Made by a program: the position numbers and the translations under genes
In this document: in pieces, positions 21,801 to 29,423 of the stretch
Layout of the letters: every line of letters starts with the position of its first letter
Numbering within the stretch: the first letter of the stretch is position 1
The notes under the pieces: model-generated
The model's input: only the letters and a program-made list of their open reading frames with translations
Told to the model about the DNA's origin: nothing
Database searches by the model: none
Assembly (NCBI RefSeq): GCF_003253005.1
Contig: NZ_QEPZ01000001.1
Span: 310,001-374,000 of the forward strand
Length of the DNA: 64,000 nucleotides
Direction: 5' to 3'
Origin: Haemophilus parainfluenzae
GTDB taxonomy: Bacteria > Pseudomonadota > Gammaproteobacteria > Enterobacterales > Pasteurellaceae

Positions 21801-21939
21801 CCGTAATCACCGTCGTGGTCATTTTCGGATATTCGCGCACAGCTAATTTCGAGATTGCTTGTAATCCTAAAATGATGATTAACAAGCTAATCGAAACTGC
21901 TAAAACAGGACGACGAATAAATATATCGGTAAATTTCAT
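18835..21939 (-). CDS. acrB: RND multidrug efflux pump inner-membrane subunit AcrB
   Basis: AcrB is the proton-driven trimeric pump that exports dyes, detergents and antibiotics through a TolC-type channel. The 1034 residues have the standard RND plan: a membrane helix at 10-30, a large periplasmic loop, six more helices, and the whole unit repeated. The proton-relay acidic pair appears in LVLAIGLVVDDAIVVLEN near residue 400, and the matching second half has GLITLVGLITKHGILM near residue 930. The protein is slightly shorter than E. coli AcrB (1049). The order acrR-acrA-acrB is that of H. influenzae. No outer-membrane channel gene is adjacent. Confidence 0.95.
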   Translation of the reverse strand: MKFTDIFIRRPVLAVSISLLIIILGLQAISKLAVREYPKMTTTVITVTTVYPGADANLIQAFVTSKIEEAVAQADNVDYMSSSSSPSTSTVTVKMKLNTDPNAALADVLAKVNSVRSELPSGIEDPTISSSTGGSGIMYISFRSNKLDASQVTDYIQRVVKPQFFTVEGVASVQIFGASEYALRVWLDPEKMAAQNLSATQVMSALSANNVQTAAGNDNGYFVTYKNKVETTTKSVEELSNLIVTSNGDKLVRLRDIADIELNKSSDSSRAVANGADSVVLAINPTSSANPLTVAAKVRPLYDSIKNNLPDAIESDILYDRTIAINNSINEVIKTIVEATIIVLVVITMFIGSFRAILIPLITIPISLIGVIMLLQSFDFSINLMTLLALVLAIGLVVDDAIVVLENVDRHIKLGETPFRAAIIGTREIAVPVISMTITLIAVYSPMALMGGITGTLFKEFALTLAGAVFISGIVALTLSPMMTSKLLKSNEAPSKLEQRVEHTLSKVNAAYAYVLDLAMVNRKCMLMFAAIIFATLPVLFKSLSSELTPTEDKGAFLAIGSAPSNVNVDYVQNAMTPYQEILTNTPEVQFAMTISGAPSSNQSLNVVTLKDWKERSKSQTAIMNELNEKAKSIPEVSVQGFAFPEINTGEQGPPIGFVISTSQDYGDLANVAGKFLEDMQKSSKFVYTNLDLKFDTAQMRIKIDREKAGTYGITMQQISRTLGSFLSAATIERVDIDGRAYKIISQVKRDNRLSPESFNKYYITAANGTSVPLSSLVTATLEPQPSTLPRFSQLNSAVISAVPMPGTSIGDAIQWLQDNAKNTLPQGYNYDFKSEARQLVQEGNALAVTFLLAVVIIFLVLAIQFESIRDPIVIMISVPLAVSGALLALNAFGFVGIAGTTLNIYSQVGLITLVGLITKHGILMCEVAKEEQLNHGKTRIEAITEAAKVRLRPILMTTAAMIAGLVPLLYATGAGAVSRFSIGIVIVAGLAIGTLFTLFVLPVIYSYIASEHKPLPVFDENVKPIEGHINEQH

Positions 21940-21952
21940 TCGCTTTTCCTAA

Positions 21953-23158
21953 TTAAAGATTCGTTTTATTCGCATTATTCGCAGGTTGTTCAGTACCTAC
22001 GCCCGCTTTATCTGCAACAGACACTAATGAGCCGTTACTTAAGTTTTGCTGACCACCGGTCACAATTTTATTGCCTACTTTGACTTCATCGCCTTTTAAT
22101 TGCGCATAAATACCTTGACGATCTTTCGTAAATACAGTGATTGATTTTGCACGGTACATATTCGCGGCTTTTTCTACGCCGCCTAATTTCTCAATATCTT
22201 CATCGGAAAGTGCGGTCAAAATATAAAGTGATTCGCCATACATGTTGTAGCTCACTGCCACTTGTGGCACAACGATTTGATTATGCTCAGTTGGTAAAGC
22301 AACATTTAAGCGAGTAAACATACCGGATAATAATTTTGCGCCATCTTCTGGTTCAAACGTTGCTTGAACATCGACTAAACCCGTTGAAGAATTAATTGCT
22401 GGCTCAATTGCAGTAACCTTCGCAGCAAAAGTTTCACCTTTACGCGCATCTGCCGTAGCCGTTACTTTTTGACCAATATGCAATTTATCTAATAGATTTT
22501 GCGCAATGGCAAAATCTACTTTCATGGAAGAACGATCTTCAACACGCACAATCTCAGCACCGTTTGAAACGTATTGACCGACATTTACTTTTACAATACC
22601 CGCTTTACCATCAAATGGTGCCACGATTTGGCGACGTTCAATGGTTGCTTTTAATGATTCAATATTTGCCGCTTGTGCTTCATAAGCTGCTTTTGCATTA
22701 TCTAATTCTTGACGAGAAACTGCCCCACTGCCCGCAAGATTTGCATAACGTTGATAAGTTTGACGTAATGACACCACCTGAGCTTGTGCGGCTTGTAAGC
22801 TTGCACGCTCAACTGAGCTATCTAACTCAACTAACAAATCACCTTTTTTCACGCTCTGTCCATTTTGCACGAGCACTTTAGACACGGTTCCTGCACTTTG
22901 AGCGCTTAACATCGCCCCTTGGTTCGGACGAACAATACCTGTCGTTTCAATGATTGGCGTCCATTCTGAAGCCTTTACTGTCATCGCTGTTACAGGGGAT
23001 GCTGTTTCTGGTTTATTTGCCAAGAAATCAGCAATGCCTTTTGCCTTCATTTGATTAAGGAAAATCATTGCTGCAAAAATTAACACAAATACGCCTAACG
23101 CTAATTTCAAAAAGAAAACGTGTGAACGCTTTGGTCTATTAGTTTGAGTTATACTCAT
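21953..23158 (-). CDS. acrA: RND efflux periplasmic adaptor AcrA
   Basis: AcrA is the membrane-fusion protein that links AcrB to the outer-membrane channel. The 401 residues start with a basic segment and one membrane helix at about 15-35. No lipobox cysteine is seen, so it is held by the helix and not by lipid. The lipoyl halves flank a coiled-coil hairpin (about 100-185, with SLRQTYQRYANLAGSGAVS), followed by the beta-barrel and membrane-proximal domains. It lies 13 bases before acrB and 30 bases after acrR. Confidence 0.93.
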   Translation of the reverse strand: MSITQTNRPKRSHVFFLKLALGVFVLIFAAMIFLNQMKAKGIADFLANKPETASPVTAMTVKASEWTPIIETTGIVRPNQGAMLSAQSAGTVSKVLVQNGQSVKKGDLLVELDSSVERASLQAAQAQVVSLRQTYQRYANLAGSGAVSRQELDNAKAAYEAQAANIESLKATIERRQIVAPFDGKAGIVKVNVGQYVSNGAEIVRVEDRSSMKVDFAIAQNLLDKLHIGQKVTATADARKGETFAAKVTAIEPAINSSTGLVDVQATFEPEDGAKLLSGMFTRLNVALPTEHNQIVVPQVAVSYNMYGESLYILTALSDEDIEKLGGVEKAANMYRAKSITVFTKDRQGIYAQLKGDEVKVGNKIVTGGQQNLSNGSLVSVADKAGVGTEQPANNANKTNL

Positions 23159-23188
23159 TTGGAAAACTCCATTAAGACAATAAAATTA

Positions 23189-23767
23189 CTACTTCTGAAT
23201 TGCACGCCAAGAGCGTTCAATGACAGATTCTAACATCGCATCGGTTACTGCCGTACCGAGAAACTTGATATCTGAGGCTAAAACTATTGCCGTTTTAAGA
23301 CTCAGCAAAAATAACATGTGAGGATCTAAATCAGCTAACACATTTGCGGCTTGTCCCTTGAGACAAAACTGATCCCAACACGAATGCTCCATTTCTTTGC
23401 AGGTTTCAATAAACTCTGGTAAATATCGATATTGGTTCATGTTTAACAGAATCGTTGGATTTTCTTGAAGAAAATGCCAAATATTCCACCACATTTTTCT
23501 GTATTGCTCGAAAAAAGATTGGCTTTCATCAAAACCTTCTTCAATCGCAACAACAAACTTATTGAACACTCGACGAGCAAATTGTGCTAATAACTCGTCT
23601 TTACTCTTAAAATAAAGATAAATAGTACCTGCTGCGATGCCTGTTTCCTTAGCTAACCTATGCATAGAAAGATGATGTAATCCTTCTTTTGCCATAAGAC
23701 GATCTGTTGCATCAAAGATCTGCTCACTGACATCAAGCTTCGTTTTAGAGGCTTTTACTTGTCGCAT
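23189..23767 (-). CDS. acrR: TetR family repressor AcrR
   Basis: This 192-residue regulator is expected to repress its own operon and release on binding pump substrates. The N-terminal helix-turn-helix spans about residues 15-60, with HRLAKETGIAAGTIYLYFKSKDELL split as LAKETGIAAGTIYLYF and KSKDELL, the TetR signature. The ligand-binding part is variable. It is first in the acrRAB operon, and a perfect palindrome lies 65 bases upstream of its start. Confidence 0.92.
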   Translation of the reverse strand: MRQVKASKTKLDVSEQIFDATDRLMAKEGLHHLSMHRLAKETGIAAGTIYLYFKSKDELLAQFARRVFNKFVVAIEEGFDESQSFFEQYRKMWWNIWHFLQENPTILLNMNQYRYLPEFIETCKEMEHSCWDQFCLKGQAANVLADLDPHMLFLLSLKTAIVLASDIKFLGTAVTDAMLESVIERSWRAIQK

Positions 23768-23831
23768 AATAAAAAATTAAATTCTTAGGGTTATATATGA
23801 GAAAGGTCATTTAAGATGAATATCAAAAATG

Positions 23832-23845
23832 AATGAACGTTCATT
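23832..23845. promoter_or_regulatory. Candidate AcrR operator
   Basis: AATGAACGTTCATT is a perfect 14-bp palindrome in the gap upstream of acrR. TetR regulators commonly bind such sites over their own promoter, so AcrR autoregulation is the natural reading. It is an inference from position and symmetry. Confidence 0.6.
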
Positions 23846-23884
23846 TTATTGATTTTTCATTTTTTGGCAAGAGAAAAATATAAA

Positions 23885-23914
23885 AAAAGTGCGGTCATTT
23901 TTAACCGCACTTTT
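23885..23914 (-). terminator. Inverted uptake-sequence terminator after ftsN
   Basis: Two inverted uptake sequences form an 11-bp stem (23885-23895 with 23904-23914) with loop CATTTTTA and A/T runs on both sides. It lies 11 bases beyond the ftsN stop codon. The same 29 bases recur inside priA. Confidence 0.8.
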
Positions 23915-23924
23915 AAATTCTGAA

Positions 23925-24809
23925 TTACATTCCAATCACAACGCAACTCGCCACTGATTTTGCTTTATCTTGTGCTGCTGTTGCTGCATCTCGACTACTA
24001 AATGGTCCCACGCGTACGCGGTTCCATTCTTCACTTGTCGCAATTTGTGCATTTACGCCAGCCATCGCTAGACGACCTTGTAAGCTTTCTGCTTGTGCAC
24101 GATTTTTAAATGCTCCACATTGCAAACCAAATTTTTTGCCGCCAGCCTGTACTTGTTGTTCAGCGGGTTTCGGTTCTACTTTTTTCGGTTGCTCAGTTTT
24201 AGCAGGTTCCGTTTTTGCGGGTTCAGCTTTCACCACTTCTACTTTTTTCGGAGGTTCAGGCTTTTTAACTGGCTCTGTTTTTTTAACTGGCTCAGGCTTT
24301 TTCGCTTCTGGGTTTGCTGTTTGCTGAGCTAGCTGAGTTTGAGCTGTCTGTGCTGGTTGAGCTTGCTGTGCTTGAGCAGCAGCTTTTTCTGCATTCGCCG
24401 CTTCTTGCTCTTTACGTTGAGCTTCTAATTTTTTCGCTTCTTCTGCCGCTTTTTGCTCCTTTTCCATTTGAATCAGCACTTGACGCTGCTCTTCCGTCAA
24501 ACGCATATTTTTTTCAACAGAAGAAGGATTATTATCCACCGGCACCGTACGGGTTTCTAATTCTTTAATGTAGTGCCACACTTCTTCTGGGCGATTTGGT
24601 AACACACTTTTCGGTTGCGGTTTTTCCGGCTGAACATTTGTCGTCACTACAGGTGCTGGTGTTTTACTTTTTAAGAAGTAAAGCCCTAACCCAAAACCTA
24701 ATACCGCCACCAACGCAAGAACAATTAAGGTATTGCGATTAAAACTTTTCTTTGCTTTCTTTTTATTATTTTTTGAGCCGCTTCGACCGGCAAAATCTCG
24801 ATGAGCCAC
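23925..24809 (-). CDS. ftsN: Cell division protein FtsN
   Basis: FtsN is a single-pass inner-membrane protein that triggers septal peptidoglycan synthesis by FtsWI. The 294 residues show a basic cytoplasmic start (SGSKNNKKKAKKS), a membrane helix at about 29-47, a long linker rich in Q, A, P, K and E including repeated KTEPVKKPEP-like units, and a C-terminal SPOR domain (about 220-294, FGLQCGAFKNRAQAES) that binds denuded glycan. The linker is longer and more repetitive than in E. coli. priA lies upstream in the same direction, as in enterics. Confidence 0.92.
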   Translation of the reverse strand: MAHRDFAGRSGSKNNKKKAKKSFNRNTLIVLALVAVLGFGLGLYFLKSKTPAPVVTTNVQPEKPQPKSVLPNRPEEVWHYIKELETRTVPVDNNPSSVEKNMRLTEEQRQVLIQMEKEQKAAEEAKKLEAQRKEQEAANAEKAAAQAQQAQPAQTAQTQLAQQTANPEAKKPEPVKKTEPVKKPEPPKKVEVVKAEPAKTEPAKTEQPKKVEPKPAEQQVQAGGKKFGLQCGAFKNRAQAESLQGRLAMAGVNAQIATSEEWNRVRVGPFSSRDAATAAQDKAKSVASCVVIGM

Positions 24810-24902
24810 GATAAAATCCTAAAATATTCGATAAATTAAACTTAGAGTATAAAAAACGCCTAATTCTACTGAAAAACTGTGCATTTTTCTAGGGAATTTT
24901 TG

Positions 24903-27092
24903 CTAACTCAAATCCAATGGATCCACGTCTAAAATTAACCGCACTTGAGAAGACTTTATCAGCTCTGGCGAATATCGACTTAATGCCGCCTGTAATTGTT
25001 TCCGAGAAGCGTGCTGTAATAGCAACTGCCAACGATATTGCCCCGCTTTTTTACTGAACGGTGCGGGAATCGGCCCCAACACTTGCAAGCCTTCTATTTT
25101 TTGTTCATAGAAGAAAGAGGCTAATTGCGACAATGCATTTTCCGCCTCTTCAGAATGACGACATTGTGCTTTAAACAACGCTTGGAAACTAAACGGAGGC
25201 AAGCCCATATTATGGCGTAGCTTCAAGGTTTCTTCTGCAAAGGCTTGATAGCCCTTTTCAAGCAAGGTAGTTAATAACGGATGATCCGGATAATGTGTCT
25301 GCAAAACCACTTCACCCTGTTTTTCAGCTCTGCCTGAGCGCCCTGCAACTTGTACATAAAGCTGCGCTAAACGTTCTTCGGCTCTGAAATCAAGGGAAAA
25401 TAAGGCATTATCTACATTCACTAAAGCAACCAACGTGACATTCGGAAAATGGTGTCCTTTGGCTAACATCTGTGTGCCAATTAAAATCTGACTTTTACCT
25501 TGCTGAATATCCTCTAAATAACCTTCAAGCTTGCCTTTTCGTGCTGTGTTATCACGATCGATACGAGCAATATTATATTGCGGGAAACGTGCTTTTAGGG
25601 TTTCCTCCAGTTGTTCTGTACCTAAACCCGTTGTGACTAAATGTGTTGAACCACAATGGCCACATTGCATCGGCACTGTTTTTTGTGCGCCACAATGATG
25701 GCAGCGTAAAACGCGCTGGTGTTGGTGATAAGTATAAGGTTTTTCGCAATGATGACACTCATCAATCCAACCACATTCATGACATAACAACACAGGCGCA
25801 AATCCACGTCGATTAAGGAATAACAACACTTGGTTACCTTTTTCTAAGTGTTCTTGCATACGTTTCAATAACGGTTCGGATAAGCCGTTTTGAATTCGTT
25901 GATGTTTTAAATCAATCACAAACTGGCGAAGTGCGGTCGCATTTCCGGCTCTTTTTGATAAGACCAAATGATGATATTTGCCATTTTGTACGTTATTTAC
26001 ACTTTCTAAACTTGGTGTGGCAGAACCTAATAAGATAGGAATATTGAGTTTTTGTGCTAAAACAATACCTAAATCTCTCGCATGATAACGCCAACCATCT
26101 TGCTGTTTAAACGAGCCGTCATGTTCCTCATCTAAAATGATTAAGCCAAGATCTGAAAACTGGGTGAAAAGCGCCGATCTCGTGCCAATTACGATTGCAC
26201 TCTGTCCTGTTCTTGCTCGCTCCCAAACATTTAAGCGCTGTGTATCATTCAAGTTGGAATGCAATACATCAATTTCTACATTAAAGCGAGCTTGGAACCG
26301 TCTCACGGTCTGAGGGGTAAGCCCAATTTCAGGAACAAGCACTAAAACCTGTTTGCCTTTCTTTAAGACTTCTTCAATGTATTGCAGGTAAATTTCAGTT
26401 TTACCTGAACCAGTCACGCCCTCTAGCAACCACACATTAAAGCCTTCTTGGAAAAGCAACTGGCTAAATGCAAGGGCTTGTTGCTTGTTTAAGGTCAATC
26501 GGTTATCAAGATTAACTAAAGGATTATCCCCTAGAGTTTGCTGCCAACTTTTTTGTTCAGTAGGCACAATAATCTCTTCCACATAATCTTTGCCTTTAAG
26601 GGCTGACCAAATTGCAGAACTGATCTCATTGTTACCTTTTTCTAGATCTTGCGTTAGCAACAAATTTAAGGCTTCAATTTGTTTTTTGGCACGTTTTAAT
26701 TCGCCTGATTCTAACGCTTGTTTTCCAAGGTCCGTAATACGCCAAAAAGTGCGGTCATTTTTAACCGCACTTTCTCCATTGCGGAGTTTGACTGGCAACG
26801 CTTGAAACAACACATCGCCTAATGCAACACGATAATAATTAGCTGACCAAGACAGCCAATCCCAAGTTGTGGAATTAAAAAGTGAGCCAGCATCAAGCAC
26901 ATCAATAATCGGTTTTAACTTTTCTTTTGCTACATCCGAAGAGGCTGGCAAATCCACCACAATCCCTACTCGTTTTTGCGAACCAAAAGGCACCAACACT
27001 CGTCCACCAACGATTGGCGTTAAGTCTGGCGAATAGAGATAATCAAAAAATCGGGGAAGCGGTACGGATAATGCAACTCGGACAATATTCAT
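24903..27092 (-). CDS. priA: Primosomal protein N' (PriA helicase)
   Basis: PriA recognises stalled forks and D-loops and restarts DNA replication by loading DnaB. I took the ATG at 27092 (MNIVRVALSVPLPRFFDY), giving 729 residues; an upstream TTG adds only four residues. The 3'-binding and winged-helix domains fill the first 190 residues. Walker A is GVTGSGKTE near 235, the DEEH box follows, and eight zinc-binding cysteines lie at about 440-480 (CHECGWIDECHHCEKP, CHHCGAQ, CGHCGS). An inverted uptake-sequence hairpin falls inside the coding frame near 26745-26773, in the variable linker around residues 107-116. Confidence 0.95.
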   Translation of the reverse strand: MNIVRVALSVPLPRFFDYLYSPDLTPIVGGRVLVPFGSQKRVGIVVDLPASSDVAKEKLKPIIDVLDAGSLFNSTTWDWLSWSANYYRVALGDVLFQALPVKLRNGESAVKNDRTFWRITDLGKQALESGELKRAKKQIEALNLLLTQDLEKGNNEISSAIWSALKGKDYVEEIIVPTEQKSWQQTLGDNPLVNLDNRLTLNKQQALAFSQLLFQEGFNVWLLEGVTGSGKTEIYLQYIEEVLKKGKQVLVLVPEIGLTPQTVRRFQARFNVEIDVLHSNLNDTQRLNVWERARTGQSAIVIGTRSALFTQFSDLGLIILDEEHDGSFKQQDGWRYHARDLGIVLAQKLNIPILLGSATPSLESVNNVQNGKYHHLVLSKRAGNATALRQFVIDLKHQRIQNGLSEPLLKRMQEHLEKGNQVLLFLNRRGFAPVLLCHECGWIDECHHCEKPYTYHQHQRVLRCHHCGAQKTVPMQCGHCGSTHLVTTGLGTEQLEETLKARFPQYNIARIDRDNTARKGKLEGYLEDIQQGKSQILIGTQMLAKGHHFPNVTLVALVNVDNALFSLDFRAEERLAQLYVQVAGRSGRAEKQGEVVLQTHYPDHPLLTTLLEKGYQAFAEETLKLRHNMGLPPFSFQALFKAQCRHSEEAENALSQLASFFYEQKIEGLQVLGPIPAPFSKKAGQYRWQLLLQHASRKQLQAALSRYSPELIKSSQVRLILDVDPLDLS
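26745..26773. repeat. Inverted uptake-sequence hairpin inside priA
   Basis: Two inverted AAGTGCGGT cores separated by CATTTTTA (arms 26745-26755 and 26764-26773) lie within the priA coding frame and encode part of ESAVKNDRTFW. The 29 bases are identical to those of the ftsN terminator at 23885-23913. Confidence 0.75.
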
Positions 27093-27167
27093 AACAAAAA
27101 ACAATTAAAAATTTTCGCTATTATACGGGAATTAGGTGGAAAAATCCCACAACCTTGCCTTTTAGTG

Positions 27168-27173
27168 TATAAT
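27168..27173 (+). promoter_or_regulatory. Probable trmB promoter -10 box
   Basis: A perfect TATAAT lies 32 bases before the trmB start in the divergent priA-trmB gap. I see no good -35 hexamer at the right distance. Confidence 0.45.
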
Positions 27174-27205
27174 CGCCGCCAATTTTAATTAAGCGAATAA
27201 AAATC

Positions 27206-27952
27206 ATGACAGAAGAGCAAAAAACCTTTGCTGATCAAAAACGTAAAACCGTTGAAACGGCTGAATTTACAGGAGATGGTCGTTATAAACGTAAAGTTCG
27301 TAGCTTTGTGTTGCGGACAGGTCGCTTAAGTGATTTTCAAAAAAATATGATGAACGATCACTGGGCTGATCTTGGATTAGATTATCAAAATGCCCCTTTT
27401 GATTTTGTCGCTATTTATGGCAATACGAATCCCGTTATATTAGAAATTGGCTTCGGAATGGGGAAATCTTTAGTGGATATGGCAGAAGCAAATCCTGATA
27501 AAAATTATCTCGGTATTGAAGTGCATACACCTGGTGTGGGTGCCTGTATTGCTTATGCGGTAGAAAAAGGCGTGAAAAACCTTCGCGTGATTTGCCATGA
27601 TGCCACTGAAATTTTACGTGATTGTGTGAAAGACGGCGAATTGGGCGGTTTACAGCTTTTCTTCCCAGACCCTTGGCATAAAACAAAACATCATAAACGC
27701 CGTATTGTTCAACCACACTTTGTAGAGCAAATCGTCCAAAAATTACAACCCAATGGCTTTATTCATATGGCTACGGACTGGGAGAACTATGCGGAACAAA
27801 TGCTCGAAGTGCTTTCAGCTAATGAAAATTTAGTCAATACTGCCGAACAAGATTATATTCCACGTCCTGATTTCCGCCCTCTTACAAAATTTGAGGCGCG
27901 CGGTCATCGCTTAGGTCACGGTGTGTGGGATTTATACTTTAAGAAAAAATAA
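27206..27952 (+). CDS. trmB: tRNA (guanine-N7-)-methyltransferase TrmB
   Basis: TrmB makes 7-methylguanosine at position 46 of many tRNAs using SAM. The 248-residue protein shows the SAM motif [17 protein letters not shown] near residue 76, the [12 protein letters not shown] segment, and the conserved [14 protein letters not shown] near residue 155 with the catalytic aspartate and RNA-binding basics. The yggL homologue follows 51 bases downstream, the same pair as yggH-yggL in E. coli. Confidence 0.96.
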   Translation: MTEEQKTFADQKRKTVETAEFTGDGRYKRKVRSFVLRTGRLSDFQKNMMNDHWADLGLDYQNAPFDFVAIYGNTNPVILEIGFGMGKSLVDMAEANPDKNYLGIEVHTPGVGACIAYAVEKGVKNLRVICHDATEILRDCVKDGELGGLQLFFPDPWHKTKHHKRRIVQPHFVEQIVQKLQPNGFIHMATDWENYAEQMLEVLSANENLVNTAEQDYIPRPDFRPLTKFEARGHRLGHGVWDLYFKKK

Positions 27953-28003
27953 TCATCGAGATGATGACTATACCCATTACCTTAACATAGGAGAACATTG
28001 AAA

Positions 28004-28345
28004 ATGAAAACTCGTAATCAACGTCAACGTAAAAAACTTCACTTAGCTGAATTCCAAGAATTAGGCTTTTTAGTGAATTGGCAATTTGCTGAAGGAACCA
28101 GCATCGAAACTATCGATGAAACCGTTGATCGTTTTATTGCTGAAGTGATTCAACCAAACGGCTTAGCTTATGAAGGTAGCGGCTATTTACATTGGGAAGG
28201 CTTAGTTTGCTTAGAAAAAATTGGCAAATGTGATGAAAGCCATCGCCAATTAGTACAAAAATGGTTAGAAGAGAATAAATTGCAACAAATCGAAATCAGT
28301 GAATTATTCGATATTTGGTGGGATTACCCAACAAAAAACGCATAA
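28004..28345 (+). CDS. yggL: YggL family 50S-associated protein (DUF469)
   Basis: This 113-residue protein belongs to the YggL family of small acidic proteins; E. coli YggL is reported to bind the large ribosomal subunit, and its precise role is unsettled. I chose the ATG at 28004 because TAGGAG lies nine bases upstream; the TTG six bases earlier is too close to that site. Segments RQRKKLHLAEFQELGF and GSGYLHWEGLVC are characteristic. It follows trmB, and a terminator follows it. Confidence 0.88.
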   Translation: MKTRNQRQRKKLHLAEFQELGFLVNWQFAEGTSIETIDETVDRFIAEVIQPNGLAYEGSGYLHWEGLVCLEKIGKCDESHRQLVQKWLEENKLQQIEISELFDIWWDYPTKNA

Positions 28346-28362
28346 TATTTTAAGCACACTTC

Positions 28363-28381
28363 AGGGCGGATTATCCGCCCT
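28363..28381 (+). terminator. Terminator after yggL
   Basis: An 8-bp GC-rich stem (28363-28370 with 28374-28381) and three-base loop followed by ATTTAATAATCATTTT. It closes the trmB-yggL transcript. Confidence 0.7.
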
Positions 28382-28449
28382 ATTTAATAATCATTTTCAC
28401 TTATATTTTAACAATTTATTTACATTCCTAATTTCCTTTCAAAATATCC

Positions 28450-28532
28450 TTGATCTACCTCAAGAAAAGTGTATATTTCTTAAAAACTACTCCTTTTAGG
28501 TAGTTACTATTTTGTTATCGGAGCTAGATAAT
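28450..28532 (+). promoter_or_regulatory. nap operon control region: FNR-like site, inverted repeat, -10 box
   Basis: TTGAT-CTAC-CTCAA at 28450-28463 matches the FNR consensus at 9 of 10 positions. TACTCCT-T-TTAGGTA at 28488-28502 resembles the paired heptamers of NarL/NarP, but with a one-base spacer where two are usual. GATAAT at 28527-28532 can serve as -10, which puts that repeat near -44, where E. coli nap has its NarP site. Anaerobic, nitrate-responsive control is the inference. Confidence 0.5.
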
Positions 28533-28567
28533 GCTCCCCTTGAAAATACCGAACTTTAAAGAAAAAT

Positions 28568-29110
28568 ATGGCGATTGAAAATCCTTCTCGCAGACAATTA
28601 TTACGTGGGCAATTTTTACAATCGTTACATTCTGAAAACGCTAAAATTCAAGGTATCAATGCTATCCGTCCACCTTGGTCGGTAAACGAAGCAGACTTTA
28701 CAGATAAATGCACTCGATGCGGTGATTGCATACTGGTATGTGAAACCCAAATTATCGTAAAAGGCGATGGTGGCTTTCCTGAAATACAATTTGACAAGGG
28801 CGAGTGCACTTTCTGTCAAAAATGTGTTTTAGTCTGTGAACAACCGATTTTTCACTCATTAGAAGAAGAGCCTTGGACACATAAAGTTGAGATTACAACG
28901 CAGTGCCTAACAGAAAATCGAGTGGAATGTCGAAGTTGCCAAGATAGCTGTCCGATGAATGCCATCCGTTTTCGATTACAGCTTGGTGGTGTTGCAAAAC
29001 CCATTTTAGATTTAGAAAGTTGTAATGGTTGTGGTGCTTGTTTAAGCGTTTGCCCAACAAAAGCAATAAAAATTCTTAATTTTGAAACAAATATCGATGA
29101 GTCAATTTAG
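28568..29110 (+). CDS. napF: Ferredoxin-type protein NapF
   Basis: NapF is a cytoplasmic iron-sulfur protein that interacts with NapA and is thought to help its maturation. The 180 residues hold cysteine clusters beginning at C48-x2-C51-x2-C54-x3-C58, with CTFCQKCVLVCEQP, CRSCQDSCPMNAI and CNGCGACLSVCPT following, four [4Fe-4S]-type motifs in all. It is the first gene of napFDAGHBC and overlaps napD by 14 bases. Confidence 0.93.
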   Translation: MAIENPSRRQLLRGQFLQSLHSENAKIQGINAIRPPWSVNEADFTDKCTRCGDCILVCETQIIVKGDGGFPEIQFDKGECTFCQKCVLVCEQPIFHSLEEEPWTHKVEITTQCLTENRVECRSCQDSCPMNAIRFRLQLGGVAKPILDLESCNGCGACLSVCPTKAIKILNFETNIDESI

Positions 29111-29360
29111 CGAAAATGAGAACTGGTATGTATGCAGCATTGTTGTGCAAGCCAGACCAGAAAAACTTAACCAAGTCAAAGAAGCCATTTTAGCGATTCC
29201 AACTGCTGAAATTCATGGCGAAAAATCTGATGAAGGCAAATTGGTGGTCACCCTTGAAAGTAACCGTCAATTAGCATTAGCGGATCTTATGGATGAAATT
29301 AAAGATATCTCAGGAGTGATTGTCGTTTCTTTAATTTCTAATTACTTAGATGAAAAATAA
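29097..29360 (+). CDS. napD: NapA chaperone NapD
   Basis: NapD binds the twin-arginine signal of NapA and holds it back until the molybdenum cofactor is in place. The 87-residue product starts at the ATG at 29097, inside the end of napF, a translational coupling typical of this operon. It has the small ferredoxin-like fold sequence with WYVCSIVVQARPEKL and the IHGEKSDEGKLVVTLES segment. An in-frame start five codons earlier is less likely. Confidence 0.92.
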   Translation: MSQFSENENWYVCSIVVQARPEKLNQVKEAILAIPTAEIHGEKSDEGKLVVTLESNRQLALADLMDEIKDISGVIVVSLISNYLDEK

Positions 29361-29423
29361 ATAATTTAGGAATACATACTCTTTTGTATATTCTAAAAAA
29401 TTCAACAACGAGTGGGGAAAACT

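Noticed and set aside
24093-24568. Overlapping plus-strand frames opposite ftsN
   Set aside because: They are low-complexity (runs of F, R, L and S) made by reading the Lys/Pro/Gln-rich ftsN linker backwards.
27093-27104. TTG start giving PriA four extra residues
   Set aside because: The ATG at 27092 gives the usual PriA N-terminus, and the TTG has no better ribosome site.
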